Shown here piece after piece: positions 22,930-33,245 of a DNA stretch of 64,000 nt; within the stretch, counting starts at the first letter, position 1; every line of letters begins with the position of its first letter. Under the pieces are notes generated by a model. It had not been told where the DNA came from and searched no databases. It was given only the letters and a program-made list of their open reading frames with translations. Both the position numbers and the translations under genes were made by a program. The DNA is from Aurifilum marmelostoma (lineage: Eukaryota > Ascomycota > Sordariomycetes > Diaporthales > Cryphonectriaceae), in contig JAMXSV010000007.1 of NCBI GenBank assembly GCA_027559495.1, positions 558,001 through 622,000 on the forward strand, in the 5' to 3' direction.

Positions 22930-24072
22930 TTATGGCTGGCTTGCCATCTCGATGCTTACCCAGCTGGTAGCGCAGCCAGCACCTATAGCTGCAATATCGG
23001 AACCAGGCGGAATGTACTTTTTTGAAGCAATGGTGTTCCAGCGTCCTTTGACGTCGTTGTTTTCGACCCGAGGTCCACAGTTGCCGTGCTCACCCCAGCC
23101 CCAAGAGAGCACGTCGCCGTCCGCCGTCATGGCCACAACGTGCTCACTTCCGATGGCAATCTTGTTCAACTCTGGTAGTCCAGGGGGCGCCAGTTGGCCA
23201 TGGTCGTCTTTTCCCCAGCTAAGTAGTGTGCCGTCGCCCTTCAGGATGTAGACACCGCCCCAACTTGCACCCACGTCTCTCCATCCCACGGCCTTCTCGG
23301 GAGCTGAGGACTTGACACCAGCCTTATCGGAACCCAATACCAACACCTCCCCGCTCTCTGGAGCCCCAAATAGCGCAGTGAACTCCCGTCCACATGCAGT
23401 CCTTACAGCCGAGAACCCTACGCCCTCCACCCGATTTGGCTCATGCACTACTCCATCGACGCCGTTGCCCAGCTGACCCTTGCGACCGTTGCCCCAACCC
23501 CATACCTCGCCGTTGCTGAGAAGAGCGACGACATGTCCCATGCAAGCTGACAGGTCGACGACTTCGGTGTCTGGGGTTGGGAAGCTGTTGATCCGTGAGA
23601 CCGTAGGCGTGCGGATGACGAACTGCCCCTGGCCCAGCTCGCCCTTCTGACCGGCGCCAAAGGTCGAAACCACGGTGGCTCGGCCTTGCGCATCGGATTG
23701 GACGATGACAGAAGACTCCCAAGTGGCCGCTATGAATTTCACTGGAGCCGCCAACCCGCTCTCTGCAACCGCGGGCAAGACGACCTCACGCGCAATGAAC
23801 TTTGGAGCAGCGTCCTCCTGCTCTGGAGTGAGAGGTCCGCAAGCACCCGTCGAAAAGTCTCCGGCCCAATACAGCTTCCCAGCCTCAGTAAGAAGCAGCG
23901 TATGGTTTCCACCGGCGGCGACCTGGACTACAGGAGCGGTAGGTTCGGAGCCGGGTTCGAAAACGACTTGTCGGGGGATAGAGACGTCTTGGTTGTGGTC
24001 GATGCCGAGCTGCCCTGAGCCGTTGGAGCCGAGCGCGTAGAGAAGGGGTGTTCTCCTTGCATGACTAGCCAT
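22930..24072 (-). CDS. ATS1: RCC1-repeat protein, ATS1-like
   Basis: A single-exon gene of 380 aa. It carries about seven RCC1 blades, visible as YALGSNGSGQLGID, LYWAGDFSTG, STFGAGQKGELGQG, VWGWGNGRKGQLGNG, VLVLGSDKAG, LLSWGKDDHGQLA and VLSWGWGEHGNCGP, so a beta-propeller is predicted. Yeast Ats1 has this size and architecture and works with the Elongator-linked Kti machinery in tRNA wobble-uridine modification; RCC1 itself is longer. The start MASHARRTPLLYALGSNG is the first ATG before the first blade. It converges with RAD9, leaving 102 bp. The family call is firm; the exact orthology is an inference. Confidence 0.85.
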   Translation of the reverse strand: MASHARRTPLLYALGSNGSGQLGIDHNQDVSIPRQVVFEPGSEPTAPVVQVAAGGNHTLLLTEAGKLYWAGDFSTGACGPLTPEQEDAAPKFIAREVVLPAVAESGLAAPVKFIAATWESSVIVQSDAQGRATVVSTFGAGQKGELGQGQFVIRTPTVSRINSFPTPDTEVVDLSACMGHVVALLSNGEVWGWGNGRKGQLGNGVDGVVHEPNRVEGVGFSAVRTACGREFTALFGAPESGEVLVLGSDKAGVKSSAPEKAVGWRDVGASWGGVYILKGDGTLLSWGKDDHGQLAPPGLPELNKIAIGSEHVVAMTADGDVLSWGWGEHGNCGPRVENNDVKGRWNTIASKKYIPPGSDIAAIGAGCATSWVSIEMASQP

Positions 24073-24746
24073 GATGATCTTTTGCCTGGCTGCCTATGAT
24101 CATTCGGAACAAGCCAGTCGCAACACCTCTGTCTATTCTAGTCCGGGCCGCTTTCGAGGAGTCGGTTTAGGCAGATCCTCCACCGTTCACCAAAGTTTTG
24201 TGGCAGTCTCAGAGTCAACTACTCTGTGTTCTGAGTTTCCAGACTGGCGTCTTTCCGTATTCTACCTTGTCAGCTCGGCTTCTGATCCAGGATGGACTGG
24301 AAATAAATCATTAAAACCAACATGGAATGAAGTACATCAGAGCGTGGGTCTGTGGTTAAGCAGTGTAGTTGCGTTTGGAAGGTACTCTACTGTATGTACG
24401 TACAGCACAGGCGGGTCCACCCGCAGCGTGGTTTCTAGGCCCAATCAGCGGCGACCAGCCGGAAAATCGGCGCTTTGTTCCACCGCCCCGCTGACCTTCG
24501 CTAAGAAATTTTGCTGAAAAGGAGCTCACTTCTGAAGCTCACAGCATTCAGCTTGCAACCTTTCTTCACAACGCACACCGCAATCTACCAAGACTGCACT
24601 CCCACGCCTCAGCGCCCACGTGTTGAGAGACGAGGCTTGCCAAAACGGCAGCCAGGGAACTGTGAGCTCTAGGATGTGACCGGCTTGCGCGCAGATTGGC
24701 TATCCATTCCTTTTTTCTAAATCTGCACCCGCGTCAAGCAGCAACG
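24073..24746. promoter_or_regulatory. Bidirectional promoter between ATS1-like gene and TYR1
   Basis: 674 bp between divergent starts. It contains the CCAATCAG box (ccaatcagcggcg, about 24440-24453) and a run of pyrimidine words before TYR1. The 148-codon frame on the plus strand at 24071-24517 is judged a chance frame. Confidence 0.45.
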
Positions 24747-26676
24747 ATGGCCACAACATCGCCTGTGTTTCATGTTCCTGAGGACATGGAGGGCTTCACT
24801 GTCGGTATCATTGGCATGGGCGACATGGGCAAGATGTATGCCCGTCGTCTGTCCGCCGCCGGCTGGAGGTAATTCATGCTGTTTTTCAATCATGCTGCGT
24901 CGTGACAAAAGCCACCTCTGGTGACGCCTCTCAGATGGTAAGAGATCTTTCTCCTCCCCACCCTATCACAATCCTTTTGCCCCTTCTACCCTCTCGATGA
25001 TGACTTGAGTGCATTTGGCTAGAGTATCGCTTCATCGGCCATCTCGGTCGGTGGGCTTTCCATGATGAAAAATCTCAGCTACCTTACAATTTCTGTCTGA
25101 AGCACATCTCACAACCTGTATCTGTTGAACTGCGCTTTCGAGGTACATGACGGCTAACAGGTGTCGAATAGATTTGTTCCAAGCTTTGGCTTGCACACAT
25201 CATGCTCCTTCAAGTACTAACAAGAAGTTACGCGGGACAGGATCAAGGCATGCGATCGGGACGAGAAGTATGATAGCCTGCTGGAGGAATTTGGCGACAA
25301 TGTATGGTCATGTCACCATGTCCCGCGCGTCATCTGTCCATCAATCAGCGATCTGGCAGCAAGCTGAGACATCGTCTAGAATAATATACATATTGTCCGC
25401 AATGGCCATCTTGTCTCACGAGAGAGCGACTACATTATCTACAGCGTAGAGGCCGCAGTAATCAGCCAGGTTGTCAAAGAATTTGGCCCATGTATGCACA
25501 TCCTAGAAGAAGTGAACGCTCTCTGCGACATCCTCACTCACCATGGCATGTCATAGCTACCAAGATGAACGCCATCGTCGGCGGCCAGACGTCATGTAAA
25601 GCCCCGGAGATCGCGGCTCTAGAGGAACACTTGCCAGCCGACGTCGACATCATCCCGTGCCACTCTCTGCATGGCCCCAACGTCGACCCGAAGGGGCAGC
25701 CTCTGGTGAGTACCACAACGACGACGCTACTGCACCACGAAAGTCCGGGCAAACTGCTTACCAGCCAGGTATACAGGTCCTTATCAAGCACCGTGCCTCC
25801 GACGCCTCCTTTTCTAAAGTCGAAACCGTCCTCTCGTGCCTCAACTCCAAGCACGTCTATCTCAGCGCCCGCGAGCACGACCGTATCACGGCCGACACCC
25901 AAGCCGTCACACACGCCGCCTTCCTCTCCATGGGCAAAGCCTGGCACGCAATGCAGCAGTTTCCCTGGGAAGGCGCCCGCTACGTCGGGGGGATCGAGAA
26001 CGTCAAGATCAACCTGACGATGCGCATCTACAGCGCGCGGTGGCACGTGTACGCAGGGCTGGCGATCCTCAACCCGGAGGCCCGCAAGCAGATCACGCAG
26101 TACGCCCGGAGCACGACGGAGCTGTACAAGCTGATGCTGGAGGGCAACCGCGAGGGCCTGCGGCGGCGCGTGTACGCCGCGCGGGAGAGGGTGTTTGGGG
26201 CCGAGGACGCGCCCAAGTGGGCGCCGACCCCGCTCCTCCGCGATGAGATCCTGGACCGCTTCAGCCTGGGCAAGAAGCCCGAGGAGGGCAGAGCGCTGCC
26301 GAACAATCACCTGTCGCTGCTCGCCATGGTGGACTGCTGGAGCGCGCTAGGGATCGTGCCCTACGACCACATGATCTGCTCGACACCCTTGTTCCGCCTG
26401 TGGCTGGGCGTGACCGAGAACCTGTTCCGGCACCCGGAGCGGCTGGATGAGGCCCTCAACACCGCGGTCGAGGACAACACGTTCCGGAGTGACGACCTCG
26501 AGTTCACCTTTGCCGCCCGCGGGTGGGCTGAGTGTGTGAGCCTGGGCCACTTCGATACGTGGAGGGAGCGATTCCGCGAGACGCAGACGTTTTTCGAACC
26601 TCGGTTCACAGAGGCGAACAAGATTGGTAATGCGATGATCAAAGCAGTGCTGGAGACAACTACCAAGGAGCAGTAG
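24747..26676 (+). CDS. TYR1: Prephenate dehydrogenase (tyrosine biosynthesis)
   Basis: NADP-dependent oxidative decarboxylation of prephenate to 4-hydroxyphenylpyruvate, cytosolic. Five exons (24747-24868, 25241-25301, 25380-25491, 25557-25705, 25777-26676) give 447 aa. Residues 17-25, FTVGIIGMG, begin the nucleotide-binding motif GIIGMGDMGKMYA. Later blocks match the yeast enzyme almost word for word: NGHLVSRESDYIIYSVEA, IVGGQTSCKAPEI, CHSLHGPNVDPKGQPL, ITADTQAVTHAAFLSMG, IENVKINLTMRIYSARWHVY and YDHMICSTPLFRLWLGV. Intron 1 is unusually long (372 nt), with a perfect TACTAAC branch at 25215-25221. No ACT domain is seen, as in other fungal forms. Confidence 0.94.
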
Positions 26677-27804
26677 TAGTGTGGAGGGGCTTGAGGGATG
26701 GCTTCGAGGTATCATCGGGCGAAGAGAACCGCAAGGACCCGTATCAGCCCTTTTTCCTGAAGCACCAATAATGCAGGTTATATCAAGAGTAATGGAAATA
26801 CCACAATTACGAGACACAAGGGGGGGGGTCGTGGAAGGGCAACGCGAGACGCAGCACCTACGCTATAGCATACATGTCGGCAGCACCAAAGTTCTTACCC
26901 CTTCATCTACCCGCACTGGTTGTAAGGACATATCTCTCTGCTCGTCTCTCCGATATAACACGCTATTCTGCGCAAAGGATTATCATCAAAATGGATTTTA
27001 AAAAAAAATCAGAACTGTTATAATAGATTTTAGGTGTGGGGGTGTAGCATGAAAAGAAGTATAGACCTACGAAAGAGCAATACACACTGTTAGGTGCTTA
27101 CTCTAGGTGCTAATTAGCCTGCTACAGGAGCGCTCTGGAGCCACGCAGTCAGTAGTGACTCTACAGTATATCCTCGCGTTGATGTGAGCTGATAAGGGCA
27201 GGCTGTCTTCCTACCAAAAAAAAAAAAAAAAAAAAAAAAAGTAAAGGCACAGTGACACGAAGCGATTAGTTGTAAAGATCCATCTCGATTCACAGCAAAG
27301 CCCAGAGATTGTTGGAAGGAACTTTGCGTGACCAGCAATAAATCAAGGGTTGAAATTGAAATGTAGAGTAGAATGTTCTCTACAGGACCCGACCCCCCTT
27401 CTGACAGGCGGTACTATCTAGCGTTTGCCAGGGTGAGCCACGACTACGTACAGAGAGAACTTGGCACCTCTCTACTGCGCCTTAATTGTCAGTGAGGTGC
27501 TTAATTGCCTTGCACGTGGGAGCGCGACTCGAATGCGTCATCGCCGAACCGCCGCCATCGCCTGCATCGTCTTTTCCCTAGGCATCCACGAACAGACCGA
27601 GTCTTACTTCCTCATTTTCGACCTCAAAAAAATACAGATTTGAACTTCTTTGGTGGTCGCAACTGCCACTTCTCATCTTTCAGCTTTTTAACCTATTCTT
27701 ACCATCTTCGCTGCATGACTTCCTTTTCTCTTCTTCTCCTGACTATATAACGTTTTTGGTTCCTGCTTGATTTTCATGGACTCTCTCTAAAACTGATTCC
27801 TACG
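26677..27804. promoter_or_regulatory. Intergenic region between TYR1 and RAD26
   Basis: 1128 bp. The first half is the TYR1 3' flank, with a G9 run at 26820-26828 and an A25 run at 27216-27240. The last 200 bp are pyrimidine-rich (cttttctcttcttctcctgac) with tatataacg about 60 bp before the RAD26 start, a plausible core promoter. No gene seen. Confidence 0.45.
27216..27240 (+). repeat. Poly(A)25 tract
   Basis: An uninterrupted run of 25 A in non-coding DNA. It could be a slippage-prone microsatellite or the trace of an old retroposed tail. No flanking direct repeat or adjoining retrosequence was recognised. Confidence 0.8.
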
Positions 27805-30800
27805 ATGTCCTCGCCACAAGGTGAAGAGGTCGCGACCTCGCCCCCTCCTGCCGACTCGGCAGAGAGCGCCAAAGACAGCGAGAAGATGTTGGAATCCAAG
27901 GACCCTATGTCTGCTTCTTCACAGCCCAACTCCGACTCCGACCGAGAAGACACCTCCGCTGTCGACATCCCCGACGACCTCGACGAAGAGTCCGCCTTGA
28001 AGGCCCTCAGCGCCACCGTCCGTGATCAAGATGACCTCGAGCGCGACATCTCCCACCAGGCCAGTGTGGCTCTCCTGGAAATCGAGGAGAACAAAGACAA
28101 GAACCGCATCGAACGGGCAACGGCTCGAAAGTCAAAGTTCATAAACCAAAAACAGGCGCAGGAACAGAAATTGATCAATGCGCGGGGCAAACCAGCCTTG
28201 CAGACCAACATCATGAAGGAGATCGCCCGGATCGATGCCGAGATTGAGCTGATCGACAAGGATGTTGCAGATATCACGGCGCGCATGGAGGAGCGACGCC
28301 AGGCTGGACCGGACGAGCCAGTCACCACAGACTCGGCCAAGGGCAGACTTCCCGGCGAGTCTCAGCGAGATTTCCTCATCCGCACCGGCAAGATCACTCC
28401 GTTCACAAAGATTGGCGGTTCGCGAGAGGGTATCGTTGGCGACCTTGCAAATGCCATCGTCGATGCTGAAGACGAGGCCGTGGCCGAAGACATCGAGCAC
28501 GAGCTGGCGGCGGATCAGATTCGTTCCCACCGGAATCTTCGTCGGCCTGGCTTTGCTGAGGATGACGACGACGACGCTGTGGGCTCGGCTGTTGTGGCGA
28601 GCGAGTTCTCACTTCGACCTCGCAAGAAGCGCAAGACCCAGAGGCGGGCTGATTCGTCTGACGAGTTTGAGCCAGCTTCAGCAGGTTCTCCAGAGTCGAT
28701 ATCAGATAGCCTATCCGAGGACTATGATATGACTGATGTGACCCGGACCAAATCACGAAAGCGACCCAAATCTTCTAAAGCTGCCGAGGATGCCGATGGG
28801 AACGTCGATTTTAGCAAGATTGACGACGGTGACGAGTCGGCGTACCGACGCCGTTTGGCAGACTGGGTTGGGCGCAGGAGCCGTGCCAGGCGGCGCAGAC
28901 AAGAGCGTGAACGCCGCTCTGTGGAGCATGATAGCGACGAAGAGGAGTGGTTTAAACCCTCACCGGATCAGCCCGACCATCAATTCGAGGATGGCCTGAA
29001 GTTGCCTGGAGACATATACCCATCCTTGTACGACTACCAGAAGACCGGTGTGCAGTGGCTCGGGGAGCTTTTTGACCAGAAGGTTGGGGGCATCGTTGGC
29101 GACGAGATGGGACTCGGGAAGACCATCCAAATCATCTCTTTTCTCGCGGCTCTCCACTACAGCAAGAAGCTCGTCAGGCCTATTCTCATAGTAGCTCCCG
29201 CTACCGTGCTTCAGCAGTGGGTGGAGGAGTTCCACAAGTGGTGGCCGCCCATGCGAGTATCCATCCTTCATTCTTCTGGCAGTGGCATGTTGAATGTCCG
29301 CAGCGAAGGTCATTACGAAGACGATGACATGCTGGAAGAGGGAGTTAAGCCTACAAAGTCGAGCAAGTCCGCCAAGAAGATCGTCGACCGTGTGGTCAAG
29401 CAGGGTCACGTCTTGGTCACCACGTACGCAGGTCTTCAAACGTACGGAGACGTGCTGATACCCGTCGAGTGGGACTATGCCGTCTTGGATGAAGGACACA
29501 AGATCCGGAATCCGAACACAACGGTCACAATCTTGTGCAAGGAGCTTCTGACCCCCAACAGGATTATCCTGTCAGGCACTCCCATGCAGAATAACCTGAT
29601 CGAGCTCTGGTCGATCTTCGACTTCATCAACCCGATGCGTTTAGGTTCTCTCGTGGCCTTCCGCAACCAGTTTGAAGTGCCCATCAGGTTGGGTGGGTAC
29701 GCCAACGCGACCAATGTGCAGGTCATGACGGCGCAGAAGTGCGCCGAGACGCTGAAAGATGCCATCAGCCCATATCTTCTCATGCGCAACAAGAACGATG
29801 TTGCAGCAGATCTGCCAAAGAAGCGCGAGCAAGTTCTCTTCTGTGGCCTGACGAGATGGCAACAGAATGCCTACGAGGTCTTTCTCAGATCTGAGGAAGT
29901 GAGTGCCATCCTCAAGAAGACGCGGAACTCGCTGTACGGCATCGATCACCTGAGGAAGATCTGCAATCACCCTGATCTGGTTTTTCCCAACCTCAAGAAG
30001 CGGACGGACTACAAGTGGGGTGCACCCAATAAGTCGGGTAAGATGCAAGTCACAAAGTCTCTTGTGACAATGTTCAAGCGTCTTGGCCATAAGACCCTGC
30101 TCTTCAGCCAGAGTGTGCAGATGCTGGATATCCTGGAGGCATTCGTTCGCAGCCAAGACGGCATCAACTATGTCCGCATGGATGGAAAGACCGCTGTTAA
30201 GGAGAGACAGAGGCTCGTCGACCAGTTCAATAATGACCCGAAAATCGACCTCTTCCTCCTGACTACTAAAGTTGGTGGTCTAGGCGTCAACCTCACGGGT
30301 GCGAACAGGGTCATCATCTATGACCCAGACTGGAACCCTTCGACTGATGTCCAGGCTCGCGAGCGAGCCTGGCGCCTGGGTCAGAAGAGGGAGGTCAGTA
30401 TTTACCGCCTCATGACGGCCGGCACCATCGAGGAGAAGATCTACCAGCGACAGATCTGGAAGCAAGTCATGGCCAACAAAGTCTTGAAAGATCCTACGCA
30501 GCGCGCGTCGCTTAACGAGAGCGACCTGCAGGACTTGTTCACCCTCGGTACCGATCATACCAACGGTACCGAGACAGGTCGGATCTTCAAGGGCAGCGAA
30601 GTCAAGACAAACGCCACGGCGATACCCAAGTTGACACCGGGAAGCAGCAACTATGACCTGGGCGATCGGCGCGCCCAGATGGAAGCGTTAGTTCGAAACG
30701 AGAAAGACGAAGAGGACAAGGAGCTCCAGGGGGATTGATGGCGTTGCCGGCCTCGAGGAGTATAGAGCGGACGAGGAAGCGGGCGACGCAAATCAAGAAG

Positions 30801-31400
30801 AGGACCGCATCATGGCTGGCATCTTCTCTAAGGGGGGTCCACGAAGCCCTCGAGCATGACGAGGTCATGAGTGGCGTCAATGGCAAGAAGGCTGTCCGGC
30901 CGGACCGCGCCATCCTGCAGCGGGAGGCGGACCGCGTAGCTTCGGAAGCCGCCCAACACCTGCGTCGCTCCGGCCAGCAAGCAGAGAATGTTCCCATCGG
31001 GACAGTGACCTGGACAGGCGAGGTCGGTGAGGCGGGACGCCCACGCTCGACACACGTTGCTCGGGCTCGTGTCGGGGGTCTCTCGTCCGGCGTGCTCTCG
31101 GGGATTAGAGGCCGCCAGGGTATCGCCGGGGGCAGCGCGAGCAGCTCGCGCTCGGTGACGCCGACACCGCCGAGGAGGCCTCTGGGCGTCAAGGACTTCA
31201 AGGAAATGATTCCGCCCTTCCTCCGGCGCCACGGCGGCAAGGCACCGAGCAAGGTCCTCGTGGACCATTTCAACCCCCACTGCCAGACCAAGAAATCCAT
31301 CGACGCGTTCAGGGCGGCGCTGGATGTGGTGGCCAAGCTCGAGCAGCGGGGAAGCAGCAGCATGCGGTCGATCTGGGCGTTGAAGCCAGACTACAGGTAA
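27805..31400 (+). CDS. RAD26: SNF2-family DNA repair ATPase Rad26/CSB, frame broken twice near the 3' end
   Basis: Transcription-coupled nucleotide excision repair translocase acting on stalled RNA polymerase II. The first frame (27805-30738) has an acidic, coiled N-terminus and a complete helicase core: GDEMGLGKTIQI (motif I), VLDEGHKIRNP (II), ILSGTPMQNNLIELWS (III), YVRMDGKTAV (IV), TTKVGGLGVNLTGANRVI (V) and ERAWRLGQKREVSIYRL (VI). It stops early at TGA 30736-30738, yet similar protein continues in the next frame (GIDGVAGLEEYRADEEAG) and then in the third (GVHEALEHDEVMSG to IWALKPDYR). Each switch is a +1 at a G run, 30729-30733 and 30833-30838. If both extra Gs are errors, the protein has about 1197 aa, normal for fungi. 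Confidence 0.9.
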
Positions 31401-32113
31401 GGGGAAGAACGAACTGAGTGTGGTGGTGTAGATCACCACCAAGTGACATTGATTTTATCCTGATTGATACCTGGAGAGCACGGCGTTGGTGGAATTTTGA
31501 AATCGCCCTCTAAAACAGCCTAACACCTCGACGCAGTATTTGAATGACTTAGAGCTTGGGCAAAAATTTAGTCTTCGGGGGTCCGTTGCCTTTACTGCTG
31601 AACTCCTAGATTTAGATCCCGAATTGACTGCGTATAGCACATCCGCACATCCATGTATTCACTTCCAATGTTTTCCCAGCAATTACTGAAGCCGGGGAAG
31701 GTCTCGATTGCTCTAAAAATAGTCAAGGCTGTGGGTAACAACTCTTTCGGGTCTTCTCAGGCTGAGACTCCTGTTTATTCCACATTCATTGTCACACAAA
31801 CACACACACGATCTTCACGTAGGCCAGATATGATTGGGACCGGCAGTATTGTTTCACTTCATTTTGATTGCTGTAGCTTTGCCATAAGCATCATGTGACA
31901 ACAACCTCCTCCCGCAAGGGTAAGGAGGCCGTGAAGAATGGAGACCAGGCGCGAGCCGTTCTCCTCGTAACTGTCAACGCCACAGAGTAACCCATATGCA
32001 ACAGTAGCCACGCCAATCCCAAGATTGCCTGTCTGCAACCATCCGTCTCGACCGCCAACCAGCCAGGCCCACCCACGCAGATAGGTGGATAGGGAAGGAG
32101 GGAAGTTGGGCAA
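31401..32113. other. Convergent region between RAD26 and RPS14
   Basis: 713 bp holding both 3' flanks. A short cacacaaacacacacac stretch lies near 31795-31808. Several short frames on the minus strand opposite 31850-32190 have no family match. Confidence 0.4.
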
Positions 32114-32867
32114 TCAGAGACGACGACCACGGCGACCACCCTTTCTGCGGGTAGAGTCGGAGGGGGTAGGGGTGACGTCCTCGATGCGGCCAATCTTCAT
32201 GCCGGAACGGGCCAGGGCACGGAGGGCGGACTGGGCACCGGGGCCGGGGGTCTTGGTGCCGTTACCTGAGAGCGAGAACCATTAGTTTTTCTGCTGTCTG
32301 CTTGCGGCGTGTGGGTGGAGAAAGAAAAGGGAGCTGGGTCGCCGTAAACTTACCACCGGTAGCACGGATCTTGATGTGCAGGGCGGTGATGCCGAGCTCC
32401 TTGCAGCGGGTGGCGACGTCCTGAGCAGCCAACATGGCAGCGTAGGGGGAGGACTCGTCACGGTCGGCCTTGACCTTCATGCCACCAGTGACACGGCAGA
32501 TGGTCTCGCGGCCACTGGAATCACCCAGGATGTTAGCCTCGATATTGTGGGAAAAAAGACCATCTGTTTTTGCAGGGCCGAAGAGAGGATGGCGGCATGG
32601 TCCTCCTCTTCCCCATTTGAAGACTTCAAGGGCTGACGAACCTGAGATCGGTGACGTGGACGAAGGTGTCGTTGAAGGAGGCGAAGATACGGGCGACGCC
32701 GAAGACGAGCTCACCTAGAACCAAGAAGGAGGGGTTCGTCAGTTCAAACTTTCCCACACGCAAGTGCTGCAGCCAGTTGAAATCTTGCAATCAGACATAC
32801 CCTCGCGAGCCTGGGGGCCCAGGGAGATGTTCTCCTGGGCGGGACGGGTGGTCTTCTTGGGAGGCAT
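32114..32867 (-). CDS. RPS14: 40S ribosomal protein S14 (uS11)
   Basis: Structural protein of the small-subunit platform, near the mRNA exit. Four exons (32867-32801, 32714-32642, 32514-32354, 32265-32114) give 150 aa, the usual length. It reads MPPKKTTRPAQENISLGPQ, then GELVFGVARIFASFNDTFVH, RETICRVTGGMKVKADRDES, MLAAQDVATRCKELGITALH, NGTKTPGPGAQSALRALARS, and the basic tail DSTRRKGGRRGRRL. Phases agree at all three junctions. It is head-to-head with RPL7 across 378 bp, so the two are probably co-regulated. Confidence 0.96.
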
Positions 32868-33245
32868 TTTGGATTGTATTGTTGATCGACTGGGTCGTTG
32901 ACAGTTAATTCGTTTTGGTGGACGGAGGATCAAGAGGCAGAAAGAAAGGCTGAAATCGCGAAGTTCTTTACTCGAGCCCTTGCAAAGCGTGCGACCAATC
33001 AGAAGCGGGGTGTGTTGATTAGATAAGCGAAAATTCCCACCAGCCCTACTCCGATTTTTTTCCATTTCGAAATTGAGCCAACCCCAGTCCCTGACCGCCC
33101 TGCACGATTCCCCTCCCCTCTAGTCTAGTGTTCTGAGATTTTTTTTTCCTTCTCTCTTTTCCGCTCAACCCTTTCATTCCTTTCGACAAACCTCTCCTAC
33201 CCGGCCAATTCTTCAAAGGACCCAGTCGACGACACCGAACTCAAG
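32868..33245. promoter_or_regulatory. Shared divergent promoter of RPS14 and RPL7
   Basis: 378 bp between the two ribosomal protein start codons. Features visible are ccaatc at 32995-33000, a T8 tract followed by ccttctctcttttccgctc on the RPL7 side, and cctctccta near its leader. Pyrimidine-rich leaders of this type are common in ribosomal protein genes. Confidence 0.6.
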
